Positions 17,858-26,239 are shown, counted from the stretch's first letter. The stretch is 64,000 bases of DNA from Nocardioides sp. zg-1308 (GCF_013155375.1 NZ_JABJQY010000002.1:1364001-1428000); one strand, 5' to 3'. Translations and numbers: made by a program. The notes: generated by a model not told the origin, from the sequence alone.

Positions 17858-18718
17858 GGCCGGGCCCAGGAGCGCGTCGACGTACGCGGTCGCCGCGGCC
17901 GCGGCGTCGACGTCGACCACCACGTCGGTCCACCGGCCGTCCGGCGTCTCGGTGAGGCGGTCGCCGACCAGGCCGATCCGTCGCGGCTCGACCCGGAACA
18001 GCCCGGGGTGGGTGAGCAGCACGAGCGCGCCCGCGTCACCGACCAGTCGACCCCGTCGCACGGCGAGGAGCTCCCCGGCCAGGCGTGCGGCCGGGCGGCT
18101 GGAGGACCGGAGCCGGGCGACGTCCTCCGCACGCACCGAGACGCGCTCGAACACGTCGATCACGTAGAGCGTGAAGGACCGGTCTCCCGCCAGGAGCCGA
18201 GCGGTGGCGACGGGGTCGTGGGCCGCGTTAAGCTCGGGCGGGTCGCCCACCGCCAGCTCGCCACCCAGCACGACGACCTCGTCGGCCAGGGGTGCGAGCG
18301 CGGTGAGGTTGGTCATCGGGGCGAGCCCGACCAGGGTGACCGGTCCACCCGCGCCGGCTGCCTCCACGACGTCCGCGACGCCGAGCCCGGTGGTCTCGGG
18401 CCCGGTGGTCTCGGGCCCGGTGGTCTCGGGTCCGGGTGGCACCGGGACACCGCCGAGCCCGTCGGGTCCGTGGTTGGTGGGACCGGTCCGCGGGCCGGCG
18501 CCGGAGGTCGTCCGAGCGGCCCCGGTCACCACTGGTACGTCGTGGGCGCCGGCGTGCGCGAGGACCGCCGCGGAGTTGCGGGCCGCGACCTCGGCCGGGA
18601 CGTTGCCCACCACGGTCGTCACCCCGCACAGGTCGAGCGAGGGGCTCGCGGCGGCGTAGAGCAGGGCCAGGGCGTCGTCGATGCCGGTGTCGACGTCGAG
18701 CACGACCCGCCGCGTCAC
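17846..18718 (-). CDS. inosine/uridine-preferring nucleoside hydrolase family protein
   Basis: 290 residues from GTG 18718. The calcium/substrate cluster DVDTGIDDA (Asp8, 10, 14, 15) and the C-terminal AAHDPVA are intact, as is the HGPDGLGG loop. It would release ribose from nucleosides for salvage. The start overlaps the hemerythrin stop by GTGA, so the two are co-translated. Odd: three in-frame copies of a five-residue unit (PETTG) follow HGPDGLGG, encoded by a 15-base tandem repeat, inserting a flexible segment next to the active-site loop. Confidence 0.88.
   Translation of the reverse strand: MTRRVVLDVDTGIDDALALLYAAASPSLDLCGVTTVVGNVPAEVAARNSAAVLAHAGAHDVPVVTGAARTTSGAGPRTGPTNHGPDGLGGVPVPPGPETTGPETTGPETTGLGVADVVEAAGAGGPVTLVGLAPMTNLTALAPLADEVVVLGGELAVGDPPELNAAHDPVATARLLAGDRSFTLYVIDVFERVSVRAEDVARLRSSSRPAARLAGELLAVRRGRLVGDAGALVLLTHPGLFRVEPRRIGLVGDRLTETPDGRWTDVVVDVDAAAAATAYVDALLGPAVPL
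18386..18430. repeat. 15-base tandem repeat, three copies, within coding sequence
   Basis: Three exact, contiguous copies of CCCGGTGGTCTCGGG. The period is a multiple of three, so copy-number change keeps the nucleoside hydrolase frame. It encodes PETTG repeats on the minus strand. Confidence 0.9.
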
Positions 18719-19254
18719 ACGCCCAGGCCGAGCAGGCCGAGCGGCTCGGCCATCTCGGTCTCCTCGTAGGTGAAGTGCGACTCGAGGTCGGCGCGCAGCG
18801 CGGCGACGGCCGCGACCAGCTCGTCGACGCGGGAGGGGTCGGACCGGACGGCCAGGGCCAGGTCGTCGACCAGCTCGAGGTGGGCGTGGACGACGAGGTG
18901 CTCCTCGGCCAGCCGCTGCGCGACGGGGGCGTAGGCCTCCAGCGTCGCGACCGCGGGGAACATGCTCTGGTCCTCGATCGAGTGGTGCATCGTGAGGAAG
19001 CGACACACCTGCCCGCACATCCCGGCGACCTGCTGGGCCGTCAGCGACGGCGCCAGCCCGTGGACCCCGGCCCGTACGGCGTCGACGTCCCCCGCCCCGT
19101 CCTGCAGGGACTGCACGGCCCGCGTGAGCGCCTCGAGCTCGTGGCGGAAGTGGTCGTGGATCATCCGGAGGTGGTCGCCGCCCGAGCGCTGCCGCGGCGT
19201 CAGCTCGACGGAGCCCGACACGCGGGGACGGCTGGCGTCGTCGATGGGCGGCAC
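18715..19254 (-). CDS. hemerythrin HHE-domain protein
   Basis: 179 residues from GTG 19254, with TAGGCT seven bases upstream suggesting a leaderless message. Di-iron ligand pattern visible: MIHDHFRHELEAL, FLTMHHSIEDQSMFP, EEHLVVHAHLE, HFTYEETEM. HHE proteins bind oxygen or nitric oxide or act in iron and redox homeostasis. It is translationally coupled to the nucleoside hydrolase gene, an unexplained but conserved-looking pairing. The hemerythrin call is firm; the physiological role is open. Confidence 0.88.
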   Translation of the reverse strand: MPPIDDASRPRVSGSVELTPRQRSGGDHLRMIHDHFRHELEALTRAVQSLQDGAGDVDAVRAGVHGLAPSLTAQQVAGMCGQVCRFLTMHHSIEDQSMFPAVATLEAYAPVAQRLAEEHLVVHAHLELVDDLALAVRSDPSRVDELVAAVAALRADLESHFTYEETEMAEPLGLLGLGV

Positions 19255-19322
19255 GGGAGCGAGCCTACGGCCCGGGGCCGACAGCGGGCGGCGAGTCGCC
19301 TGCCGGGCCGGGGACGCAGAAC

Positions 19323-19345
19323 AGCCCGGTCGTGATGACCGGGCT
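19323..19345 (-). terminator. hairpin terminator after tRNA-Arg
   Basis: Perfect nine-pair stem AGCCCGGTC / GACCGGGCT with a five-base loop, 11 bases beyond the tRNA 3' end on the minus strand. Only a weak T run follows, as is common for actinobacterial terminators. Confidence 0.75.
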
Positions 19346-19356
19346 GCTCCGTCCTG

Positions 19357-19429
19357 CGCGCCTGTAGGGATTCGAACCCCAAACCTTCTGATCCGTAGTC
19401 AGATGCTCTATCCGTTGAGCTACAGGCGC
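19357..19429 (-). tRNA. tRNA-Arg (ACG)
   Basis: 73 bases. Acceptor GCGCCTG pairs with CAGGCGC, the T arm contains GGTTCGAATCC, and the anticodon loop CTGACTACGGATCAG carries ACG, read as ICG after deamination. Discriminator G; CCA is not encoded. Upstream on the minus strand TATCCT (19470-19475) could be its -10. Confidence 0.97.
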
Positions 19430-19520
19430 CCGTCCGTGCACCGCTTGCGCGCCGCGTGGACTGGTCGAGGATAGCCGACATGGTCCGGACGGGCGAAATC
19501 AGGCTCACCCCGTCAGCCGG

Positions 19521-19548
19521 TTGACGGCCCTCGGCGGTGCCCTATGGT
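19521..19548 (+). promoter_or_regulatory. sigma70-type promoter of the PEPCK-like gene
   Basis: TTGACG (19521-19526), 16-base spacer, TATGGT (19543-19548); predicted start near 19555, giving a 50-base leader before ATG 19605. It is one of the few clear -35/-10 pairs in the window. Confidence 0.65.
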
Positions 19549-19604
19549 GCCTAGCACCCGCACACGCGGCGGTCCGCACCCGCCGCAGGATGAGAGGCAG
19601 CGTG

Positions 19605-21443
19605 ATGGCAGATCTCGAGGCAGTCATGGACGAGGCCGGACTGACCAACACCCAGGTCCGTGAGTTCGTGAAGGAGTACGCCGAGCTCACCGGCGCCGAG
19701 CGCATCGAGGTGGTCAACGCCTCCGACGACGCCCGGCTCCTGGAGGAGGCCGTGGCGGCCGGGGAGCTCCAGCGCGCCGGCGAGGGGCGCTACTACTCGC
19801 GCAGCTACCACAAGGACACCGCCCGCTCCGAGGAGCGCACCATCGTCGCGACCAACGACGAGAAGGACCGCGGTGTCTACAACAACTGGCGGCCGGCCTC
19901 GGAGATGAAGCCGATGCTGCACGAGCGGATGCGCGGCGCCTCGCAGGGCAGGACGATGTACGTCATCCCCTACCTGATGGCCCCTGCCGGCAACGCCCTC
20001 GAGCCGTGGGCGGCCGGCGTCGAGCTCACCGACACCCGCACCGTGGTCCTCCACATGATCCGGATGGCGCGCGTCGGCGTGCGCTACGTCAACGACCTCG
20101 AGGACCAGGGCTCGTTCGTCCGCGCGGTGCACGTCACCGGCGACCTGGAGCACCTCGGCCAGGGCGCCCCCGACGACCAGCGCTACTTCGTCACCGTCGC
20201 CGACGAGCGCACCATCCTCCACTTCGGCTCGTCCTACGGCGGCAACGCGCTGCTCGGCAAGATCGCCCACGGCCTGCGGCAGGGGGCGTACGACGGCTGG
20301 GCGAGCCGGAAGTTCCTCGCCGAGCAGTACATGCTCATCGGCATCCACGACAAGGAGACCGGGCGGACCTACCACGTCTGTGGCGGCTTCCCGAGCGCCT
20401 CCGGCAAGACCAACCTGGCGATGATGGCCGCCCCCGACGCCCTCGGCGACCGCTACCACGTGTCGTTCTACGGCGACGACATCGCGTGGCTGTGGGTCGA
20501 CGAGGAGACCGGCCGGCTCATGGGGATGAACCCGGAGTACGGCGTGTTCGGGGTCGCCAAGGACACCAACGAGACCACCAACCCCAACGCGCTGCACTCC
20601 ATCGACGAGGGCTCGCAGGCGATCTTCACCAACGTCGCCTACAACCCGAGCACCGGCGAGGTGTGGTGGGAGGGCAAGACGCCGAAGCCGCCGAGCAACG
20701 TGCGCGGCTGGCTCGACTGGACCGGGTCGCCGCTCGCCGACCGCAAGAGCAACGACACCGCGGCGTGGGCGCACCCCAACAGCCGGTTCACCACGACGCT
20801 CGACAACGTCCCCAACATCGCCCCCGACTACGACGAGCCGGCGGGCGTGCCGATCGACGCGATCATCTTCGGCGGCCGCACCAGCGACCGCGAGCCGCTG
20901 ATCCGGGCGATCACCGACCTCGCCGAGGGCGTCTACGACGGTCTGACGCTCGGCGCGGAGGCGACCTTCGCGGCCGAGGGCGTCGACGGCCAGCTGCGCT
21001 ACGACCCGATGTCGAACCGGCCGTTCATGGCCTACGGCGAGGGTGACTACGCCCGCCACTACCTCGACATCGTCGGCGCGGCGAAGGAGCAGCCGATCTT
21101 CGCGCACGTCAACTGGTTCCAGAAGGACCCCGACGACGGCCACTTCCTGTGGCCCGGCTACCGCGACAACCTGCGCCCGCTGCTGTGGCTGCTGCAGCTC
21201 AAGAACGGTGAGGTCGAGGGTCGGCGCACCGCGGTCGGCATCATCCCGACCGAGGAGGAGCTCGACCTGTCCGGCATGGACGTGCCGGACCGGGACCTCG
21301 AGCGCATCCTCACCATCGACAAGGAGCGGTGGCAGCAGGAGATGGGCTTCCGCGAGGAGCACCTCGCCCAGTTCGACCGGATGCCCGAGGAGATCTGGGA
21401 GGCCCACCGCCGGGTCGCCGCCGAGCTCGAGGGCGAGGCCTGA
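19605..21443 (+). CDS. divergent PEP carboxykinase paralogue with altered metal site
   Basis: 612 residues, the length of GTP-type PEPCK. Overall fold motifs are present ([48 protein letters not shown]). Compared with the canonical copy at 22785, key residues differ: the second Lys of LLGKK (a Mn ligand, Lys244 in rat PEPCK) is Ile220, the Mn-ligand His of LAEHML (His264) is Gln241, and the P-loop Cys of FPSACGKT is Ser266; the PFSMGP region reads PYLMAP. The nucleotide loop and the Asp ligand remain. It may have another reaction or be regulatory. Start: AGAGG seven bases before ATG. Confidence 0.85.
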   Translation: MADLEAVMDEAGLTNTQVREFVKEYAELTGAERIEVVNASDDARLLEEAVAAGELQRAGEGRYYSRSYHKDTARSEERTIVATNDEKDRGVYNNWRPASEMKPMLHERMRGASQGRTMYVIPYLMAPAGNALEPWAAGVELTDTRTVVLHMIRMARVGVRYVNDLEDQGSFVRAVHVTGDLEHLGQGAPDDQRYFVTVADERTILHFGSSYGGNALLGKIAHGLRQGAYDGWASRKFLAEQYMLIGIHDKETGRTYHVCGGFPSASGKTNLAMMAAPDALGDRYHVSFYGDDIAWLWVDEETGRLMGMNPEYGVFGVAKDTNETTNPNALHSIDEGSQAIFTNVAYNPSTGEVWWEGKTPKPPSNVRGWLDWTGSPLADRKSNDTAAWAHPNSRFTTTLDNVPNIAPDYDEPAGVPIDAIIFGGRTSDREPLIRAITDLAEGVYDGLTLGAEATFAAEGVDGQLRYDPMSNRPFMAYGEGDYARHYLDIVGAAKEQPIFAHVNWFQKDPDDGHFLWPGYRDNLRPLLWLLQLKNGEVEGRRTAVGIIPTEEELDLSGMDVPDRDLERILTIDKERWQQEMGFREEHLAQFDRMPEEIWEAHRRVAAELEGEA

Positions 21444-21470
21444 CCCCTCCTCCCTGCCGCTCGTCCCTGT

Positions 21471-21498
21471 CGAAGTCCCCGCCCAGGCGGGGACTTCG
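21471..21498 (+). terminator. hairpin terminator after the PEPCK-like gene
   Basis: Perfect 13-pair stem CGAAGTCCCCGCC / GGCGGGGACTTCG with a two-base centre, 27 bases past the stop codon. No T run follows. Confidence 0.75.
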
Positions 21499-21595
21499 TC
21501 ACGTCCAGGCCGTTGCAGAAGCCGAGACCAGCGCGACTCGCCCGGGGAGTGCCGCCACCGAGGCCTCGGAGGTGAAAGGACACGCCAACCACTGA

Positions 21596-21650
21596 TTAGG
21601 TATTGCCTATCAACACACTGTAGTTTGGCGACAACGTCCTGATCCGTGCT
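21596..21650 (+). promoter_or_regulatory. AT-rich promoter region of the TSUP permease gene
   Basis: The stretch starting ATTAGGTATTGCCTAT is far more AT-rich than its surroundings and holds the imperfect dyad TAGG-TATTG-CCTA (21597-21609). No unambiguous -35/-10 pair can be picked; the dyad could bind a sulfur or metabolite regulator. GAGGAG lies five bases before the GTG start at 21663. Confidence 0.4.
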
Positions 21651-21662
21651 CGAGGAGTCCCC

Positions 21663-22574
21663 GTGCAGAAGCTCGTCATGTTCGCCCTCGTGGGCGTCGC
21701 CGCCCAGCTCGTCGACGGCAGCCTGGGGATGGCGTACGGCGTCACCTCCACGACGCTGCTGCTCATGATCGGCACCAACCCGGCCATGGCCTCCGCGATG
21801 GTCCAGCTCGCGCAGCTCGGCACGACGGCCGCCTCGGGCATCGCGCACCACTCCTTCGGCAACGTCGACTGGCGCGTCGTGCGCAACATCGCTTTCCCCG
21901 GCGCCGTCGGCGCGTTCGTCGGCGCCACGCTGCTGGTCAACATGCCCGTCGACCTGGCGAAGGTCGTCATGTCGGTGCTGCTGCTGGCGCTCGGCTCCTA
22001 CCTCCTCGTGCGCTTCACCGTGAAGGGCTTCGACTCCACCCGGGTCGGCCAGCCGGTGAGCCGCCGCTTCCTCGTCCCGCTCGGCGGGATCGCCGGCTTC
22101 GTCGACGCGACCGCCGGCGGCGGCTGGGGCCCGATCGGCACCCCTGCTCTCCTCGCCAACGGCCGGATGGAGCCGCGCAAGGTCATCGGCTCGGTCAGCA
22201 CCTCCGAGTTCGTCGTCACCCTCGCCGCCTCCATCGGCTTCCTCACCGCGCTCGGCTTCGCCGGTATCCAGTGGCAGATCGTCCTCGGCCTGCTCATCGG
22301 CGGCGTGATCGTCGCCCCGTTCGCCGCGATGCTGGTCAAGGTCATCCCCGCCCGGATGCTCGGCTCGCTGGTCGGTGGCCTGATCGTGCTGACCAACACC
22401 CGCACCCTCGTCAACGCCGACCTGGTCGCCGTGCCGGGCAACGTCGCGGTCGTCCTCTACGTCGCGATCGCCGCGGTGTGGGGCTTCGCGGTGAACCACT
22501 CGTGGCGCGCCCACAAGGCCGACGTGGCCCGCGAGGCGGAGCTCGAGGCGATGCGCGCGCCGGTCGAGGCCTGA
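21663..22574 (+). CDS. TSUP (TauE/SafE) family permease
   Basis: 303 residues, about eight membrane helices. Diagnostic segments: AAQLVDGSLGMAYGVTSTTLL in helix 1 and the repeated half FVDATAGGGWGPIGTPALL, the two glycine-rich signatures of TauE/SafE exporters. Such proteins move sulfite, sulfoacetate, thiosulfate or other small anions across the membrane. It lies between two PEPCK-type genes, each with its own control region, so a shared role in organic-acid traffic is possible but unproven. GTG start with a strong GAGGAG. Confidence 0.85.
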   Translation: MQKLVMFALVGVAAQLVDGSLGMAYGVTSTTLLLMIGTNPAMASAMVQLAQLGTTAASGIAHHSFGNVDWRVVRNIAFPGAVGAFVGATLLVNMPVDLAKVVMSVLLLALGSYLLVRFTVKGFDSTRVGQPVSRRFLVPLGGIAGFVDATAGGGWGPIGTPALLANGRMEPRKVIGSVSTSEFVVTLAASIGFLTALGFAGIQWQIVLGLLIGGVIVAPFAAMLVKVIPARMLGSLVGGLIVLTNTRTLVNADLVAVPGNVAVVLYVAIAAVWGFAVNHSWRAHKADVAREAELEAMRAPVEA

Positions 22575-22664
22575 GCCTCTCCGGACCGCCCACCGGCCTC
22601 CCGACGGGGGTCGGTACACCGGTCACCGGCCTCCGGGACTTGATGCGCCGGAGCACCGAGATCC

Positions 22665-22681
22665 ACGTCACACCCCTGTGA
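22665..22681 (+). promoter_or_regulatory. TCACA-N4-TGTGA palindrome before pckG
   Basis: TCACACCCCTGTGA (22668-22681) is a perfect five-base dyad, about 100 bases before the pckG start and 30 bases before TAGCGT (22712-22717), a candidate -10. A related sequence lies before the small peptide gene at 26094-26109. The binding protein is unknown. Confidence 0.4.
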
Positions 22682-22784
22682 TCGATCCAATAGGGGGGAG
22701 CCGATCCACGGGCTAGCGTCCCGCGCAAGTCGCCGACAACGACGCCGCGCGAACCACCCGCGACGCTTCCCGAAGGAACCGGTC

Positions 22785-24644
22785 ATGACCGCCACCATCG
22801 ACACCCAGACGACTCCTCCCACCGAGCAGCCGACCACCCACCAGGGCATCCTCGCCTGGGTCACCGAGGTGGCCGAGCTGACGCAGCCCGACGCCATCCA
22901 CTGGTGCACCGGGTCCGACGAGGAGTGGCAGCAGCTCACCGCCGCCCTCGAGGCGACGGGCACCTTCACCCGGCTCGACCCGGACCTCATGCCCAACTCC
23001 TTCCACGCCGCCTCGGACCCGACCGACGTCGCCCGCGTCGAGGACCGCACCTACATCTGTTCGGTGCGCGAGCGTGACGCCGGCCCCACCAACAACTGGA
23101 TGGACCCGGCCGAGATGAAGGACCTCATGCGCGGGCTCTACGCCGGCTGCATGCGGGGCCGCACGATGTACGTCGTCCCGTTCGTCATGGGTCACCTCGA
23201 GGCCGACCACCCGATGTTCGGCATCGAGGTCACCGACTCGGCCTACGTCACGGTGTCGATGCGCGTCATGGCCCGCATGGGCACCGACGTCCTGCGCCGG
23301 ATCGAGGAGCTCGCCGACGCCGGTGAGGACCCCCAGTGGGTGCCCGCCCTCCACTCGGTCGGCATGCCGCTCGAGCCGGGCCAGGACGACGTGTCGTGGC
23401 CGTGCAACGACACCAAGTACATCGTCCAGTTCCCCGAGGAGCGGATGATCTGGAGCTTCGGCTCGGGCTACGGCGGCAACGCCCTGCTCGGCAAGAAGTG
23501 CTACGCCCTGCGCATCGCCTCCGTCATGGCGCGCGACGAGGGCTGGCTGGCCGAGCACATGCTGATCCTCAAGCTCACCTCGCCGCAGGGCGTCACCAAG
23601 TACGTCGCCGCGGCCTTCCCGAGCGCGTGCGGCAAGACCAACCTCGCGATGCTCAAGCCGACCATCCCGGGCTGGACGGTCGAGGCCATCGGCGACGACA
23701 TCGCCTGGATGCGCGTCGGCGAGGACGGCCGCCTGTGGGCGGTCAACCCGGAGTTCGGCTTCTTCGGCGTCGCGCCGGGCACCAACGAGGACACCAACCC
23801 CTACGCGATGGAGACCATCCGCAAGGGCAACTCGGTCTTCACCAACGTCGCCCTCACCGCCGACGGCGACGTGTGGTGGGAGGGCCTGGAGAACCCGCCG
23901 GCCCGGGCCACCAGCTGGAAGGGCGAGCCCTGGACGCCGGAGATCGCCGCCGAGACCGGCGAGCTGTCCAGCCACGCCAACAGCCGCTACTGCACCCCGA
24001 TCAAGCAGTGCTCGATCCTCGCCGACGAGTACGACGACCCGCGTGGCGTGCCGATCGACGCGATCCTCTTCGGCGGCCGCCGAAAGACGACCATCCCGCT
24101 GGTCACCGAGGCCCGCGACTGGAACCACGGCACCTTCATGGGCGCGACGCTCTCCTCGGAGACCACCGCGGCCGCCGTCGGCGCCGTCGGCGTGGTGCGA
24201 CGCGACCCGATGGCGATGCTGCCGTTCATCGGCTACAACGCCGGCGACTACTTCGGCCACTGGGTCGGCATCGGCAAGGACAACGACGCCGCCAAGCTGC
24301 CGAGGATCTTCTACGTCAACTGGTTCCGTCGCGACGACGACGGTGGCTTCCTCTGGCCGGGCTTCGGCGAGAACAGCCGCGTGCTCAAGTGGGTCATCGA
24401 GCGCATCGACGGCCAGGCAGCGGCCGTCGAGACGCCCATCGGCCACGTCCCGGCGCCCGGCTCCCTCGACATCGACGGGCTCGACGTGACCGAGGAGCAG
24501 CTGGCGCAGGCGCTCGCCGTCGACGCCGAGGAGTGGAGGGCCGAGCTCCCGCAGATCGAGGAGTGGTTCGAGAAGTTCGGCGACGACCTCCCGGCCGTGC
24601 TGTGGAGCGAGCTCGACACGCTGAAGGCCCGGCTCGAGGCCTGA
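22785..24644 (+). CDS. pckG: phosphoenolpyruvate carboxykinase (GTP)
   Basis: 619 residues. It catalyses oxaloacetate + GTP to PEP + GDP + CO2, the entry to gluconeogenesis, in the cytosol. Key residues are intact: Lys238 and His258 (Mn ligands), P-loop [11 protein letters not shown] with the reactive Cys282, [31 protein letters not shown] lies seven bases before the ATG. A 210-base intergenic region with a TCACA/TGTGA dyad precedes it, implying its own regulation. This is the functional PEPCK; the copy 1.3 kb upstream is not a simple duplicate. Confidence 0.96.
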   Translation: MTATIDTQTTPPTEQPTTHQGILAWVTEVAELTQPDAIHWCTGSDEEWQQLTAALEATGTFTRLDPDLMPNSFHAASDPTDVARVEDRTYICSVRERDAGPTNNWMDPAEMKDLMRGLYAGCMRGRTMYVVPFVMGHLEADHPMFGIEVTDSAYVTVSMRVMARMGTDVLRRIEELADAGEDPQWVPALHSVGMPLEPGQDDVSWPCNDTKYIVQFPEERMIWSFGSGYGGNALLGKKCYALRIASVMARDEGWLAEHMLILKLTSPQGVTKYVAAAFPSACGKTNLAMLKPTIPGWTVEAIGDDIAWMRVGEDGRLWAVNPEFGFFGVAPGTNEDTNPYAMETIRKGNSVFTNVALTADGDVWWEGLENPPARATSWKGEPWTPEIAAETGELSSHANSRYCTPIKQCSILADEYDDPRGVPIDAILFGGRRKTTIPLVTEARDWNHGTFMGATLSSETTAAAVGAVGVVRRDPMAMLPFIGYNAGDYFGHWVGIGKDNDAAKLPRIFYVNWFRRDDDGGFLWPGFGENSRVLKWVIERIDGQAAAVETPIGHVPAPGSLDIDGLDVTEEQLAQALAVDAEEWRAELPQIEEWFEKFGDDLPAVLWSELDTLKARLEA

Positions 24645-24662
24645 GCCACCGTCGTACGCCGC

Positions 24663-24694
24663 CGACCCGCCTCCCGCGCCACCGGGGGGCGGGT
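24663..24694 (+). terminator. hairpin terminator after pckG
   Basis: Twelve-pair stem GACCCGCCTCCC / GGGGGGCGGGTC with one G-U pair and an eight-base loop, 18 bases beyond the stop. Confidence 0.7.
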
Positions 24695-24773
24695 CGACGC
24701 CGTCCGGGGCGTCGGCGTTGTGCTGGTGTGGCACCATCGCCCCACTGGGTACGGGGTCGAGCGGAGGTCAGTC

Positions 24774-25778
24774 ATGCCCCTGGGGCAGCAGGAGCGCGGG
24801 ATCTTCGAGGAGCAGGCCACGCCGCTCTACGAGGAGATCGTGACCTCGGGGGGCATCAGCACCACCGACCGTCGCATCGTCGACCGGGGTGAGCTCCAGC
24901 AGGCCTTCGAGCTCCTCGTCGAGGTCGGCCTGGTCGTCAGGAGCGACGACGGCACGCAGTGGCGCGCGGTCGATCCCGCCGCGGTGCAGGCGCAGGTCGT
25001 CGCCCCGCTGGGGCAGCAGGGTGCCGAGCTCATCGCCGAGTCGGCCCACTGGGCGCAGGCGTTCTCGACCCTGTCGCACGCCTGGCGTCGTTCCCCGAGC
25101 GCCGTCGGAGGTCCGTTCGCCGAGATCCGCGGCCTCAGCACCATCGCCAGCTTCCTCGCCTCGCTCGTGGGCGACGCCGAGCTCGAGCTGCTGACGGCGC
25201 AGCCGCAGGACCGCCGGGGTGTCAAGCAGCTCGGCGAGGCCGGTGCCCGCGAGATCGCGGCGCTCAAGCGGGGCGTCAAGATGCGCACCCTCTACCAGCA
25301 CGCCGCCCGACGAGGTGCCGACACCCGCAAGTACGTCGCCGCGGTGACCGCCGCCGGCGCCGAGGTCCGCACCCTCGACGAGTTCTTCAACCGCCTCATC
25401 GTGGTGGACCGCCGGATCGCGATCATCCCCAGCCACGAGGGGCTCAGCGCGGCGATGGTCATCAGCGACCTGTCGATGGTCGGCTACCTCGTCGACATGT
25501 TCGAGCGCCACTGGGAGCGGGCACGCCCCTTCACCAGCAGCGAGACCTCTCTCATGCGTGACATCGCCGCCGAGCAGCGCGCGATGACGATCCGGATGCT
25601 GCTCGAGGGCCGTGCCGACCCGGCGGGCGCCAAGCGCCTCGGCGTCAGCCCGCGGACGTACGCCGGCTACGTCGCCGACCTCAAGAACGAGTTCGAGGTC
25701 GAGACGAGGTTCCAGCTCGGCTACGAGATGGGCAAGCGGGGCATCTCCGGCCGGGAGACGGACGAGCCGACACCCTGA
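24774..25778 (+). CDS. TrmB/PLD-like regulator with C-terminal HTH
   Basis: 334 residues from ATG 24774 (GGAGG six bases upstream). N-terminal ~85 residues: winged-helix-like segment with ELLVEVGLVVRSDDGTQWRAV. Middle ~110-260: PLD-like sensor fold (LLTAQPQDRR, LKRGVKMRTLYQHAAR, VRTLDEFFNRLIVVDRRIAIIP). C-terminal ~270-325: HTH of LuxR type in altered form (RMLLEGRADPAGAKRLGVSPRTYAGYVADL). Such three-part regulators are abundant in actinobacteria; ligands are generally unknown. It converges on the secreted peptide gene across a shared terminator, so the peptide may be its ligand or target. Confidence 0.75.
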   Translation: MPLGQQERGIFEEQATPLYEEIVTSGGISTTDRRIVDRGELQQAFELLVEVGLVVRSDDGTQWRAVDPAAVQAQVVAPLGQQGAELIAESAHWAQAFSTLSHAWRRSPSAVGGPFAEIRGLSTIASFLASLVGDAELELLTAQPQDRRGVKQLGEAGAREIAALKRGVKMRTLYQHAARRGADTRKYVAAVTAAGAEVRTLDEFFNRLIVVDRRIAIIPSHEGLSAAMVISDLSMVGYLVDMFERHWERARPFTSSETSLMRDIAAEQRAMTIRMLLEGRADPAGAKRLGVSPRTYAGYVADLKNEFEVETRFQLGYEMGKRGISGRETDEPTP

Positions 25779-25800
25779 CGGGTTCTCGGGAAAAGACAAG

Positions 25801-25825
25801 GGCAGCAGCTCGGGGAGCTGCTGCC
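25801..25825. terminator. bidirectional hairpin terminator
   Basis: Perfect 11-pair stem GGCAGCAGCTC / GAGCTGCTGCC, three-base loop. On the minus strand it is followed by a T-rich stretch (CTTGTCTTTTCC), so it can end the peptide transcript as well as the regulator transcript. The 109 bases between it and the peptide stop hold no gene I can see. Confidence 0.8.
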
Positions 25826-25934
25826 CTTGCTGCCGGGACGGGCCTGTGGGGGAGGCCGTCGGACCAGAACTCGTGGGGGGTTGAGGGGTCCGTGTCCCAG
25901 CTCTTCACTGCGTGCACATCATGGCACGTGTGGC

Positions 25935-26069
25935 TCAGAAGTTTGCCTTGACCTTGCCGCCCCACGTGGTGTCGGTGGCGGCGCTGGCGGGGCCTGCGCT
26001 CACTCCGACGAAACCGAGTCCGAGCGCGGCCACGAGAGCGGCTGCGGCGATACGGCGAACTGGGGTCAT
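25935..26069 (-). CDS. 44-residue secreted peptide, mature part ATDTTWGGKVKANF
   Basis: Too short for ordinary gene finders but well formed: ATG 26069 preceded by GAGGTGA, five bases spacing. N-terminus MTPVRRIAAAALVAALGLGF is a textbook Sec signal (Arg-Arg, then a hydrophobic core), with signal peptidase site ASA|ATD after residue 30. The predicted mature product is 14 residues, with no Cys and net charge about +1. No family is known to me. The gene stands alone on the minus strand, facing the PLD/HTH regulator and behind the tRNA-Ser terminator, so it must have its own promoter within 26070-26204. Candidate signalling or antimicrobial peptide; function is inference. Confidence 0.7.
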   Translation of the reverse strand: MTPVRRIAAAALVAALGLGFVGVSAGPASAATDTTWGGKVKANF

Positions 26070-26093
26070 TGCTTTCACCTCGAAGTCACGTTG

Positions 26094-26184
26094 TCACAGG
26101 GGATGACGTGGTCCATCTTCACCCATGGCCCATCGTGGCGTCCCACCCCTGTCGCTGCAGGTCTGTGCAATGCAGGATCCTGCA
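26094..26184 (-). promoter_or_regulatory. control region of the peptide gene
   Basis: Between the tRNA-Ser terminator and the peptide start are: a perfect 14-base palindrome TGCAGGATCCTGCA (26171-26184), a nearby CTGCAG (26155-26160), and, close to the start, ACGTCATCCCCTGTGA on the minus strand (26094-26109), similar to the element before pckG. No clear -35/-10 pair can be chosen. Confidence 0.4.
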
Positions 26185-26204
26185 AACGACGCGGGCAGCG
26201 CGGC

Positions 26205-26234
26205 GTCGGCCCCCTTCGGAGGAAGGGGGCCGAC
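26205..26234 (-). terminator. hairpin terminator after tRNA-Ser(GCT)
   Basis: Perfect 13-pair stem GTCGGCCCCCTTC / GAAGGGGGCCGAC, four-base loop, five bases past the tRNA 3' end on the minus strand. Confidence 0.8.
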
Positions 26235-26239
26235 CACTG

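Noticed and set aside
18386..18430. Possible CRISPR-like repeat
   Set aside because: Three contiguous 15-base units without spacers, inside a coding frame; no cas genes.
19551..22619. A 1,022-codon minus-strand frame across the PEPCK-like and TSUP genes
   Set aside because: Antisense shadow; the plus-strand frames have family motifs, promoters and ribosome sites.
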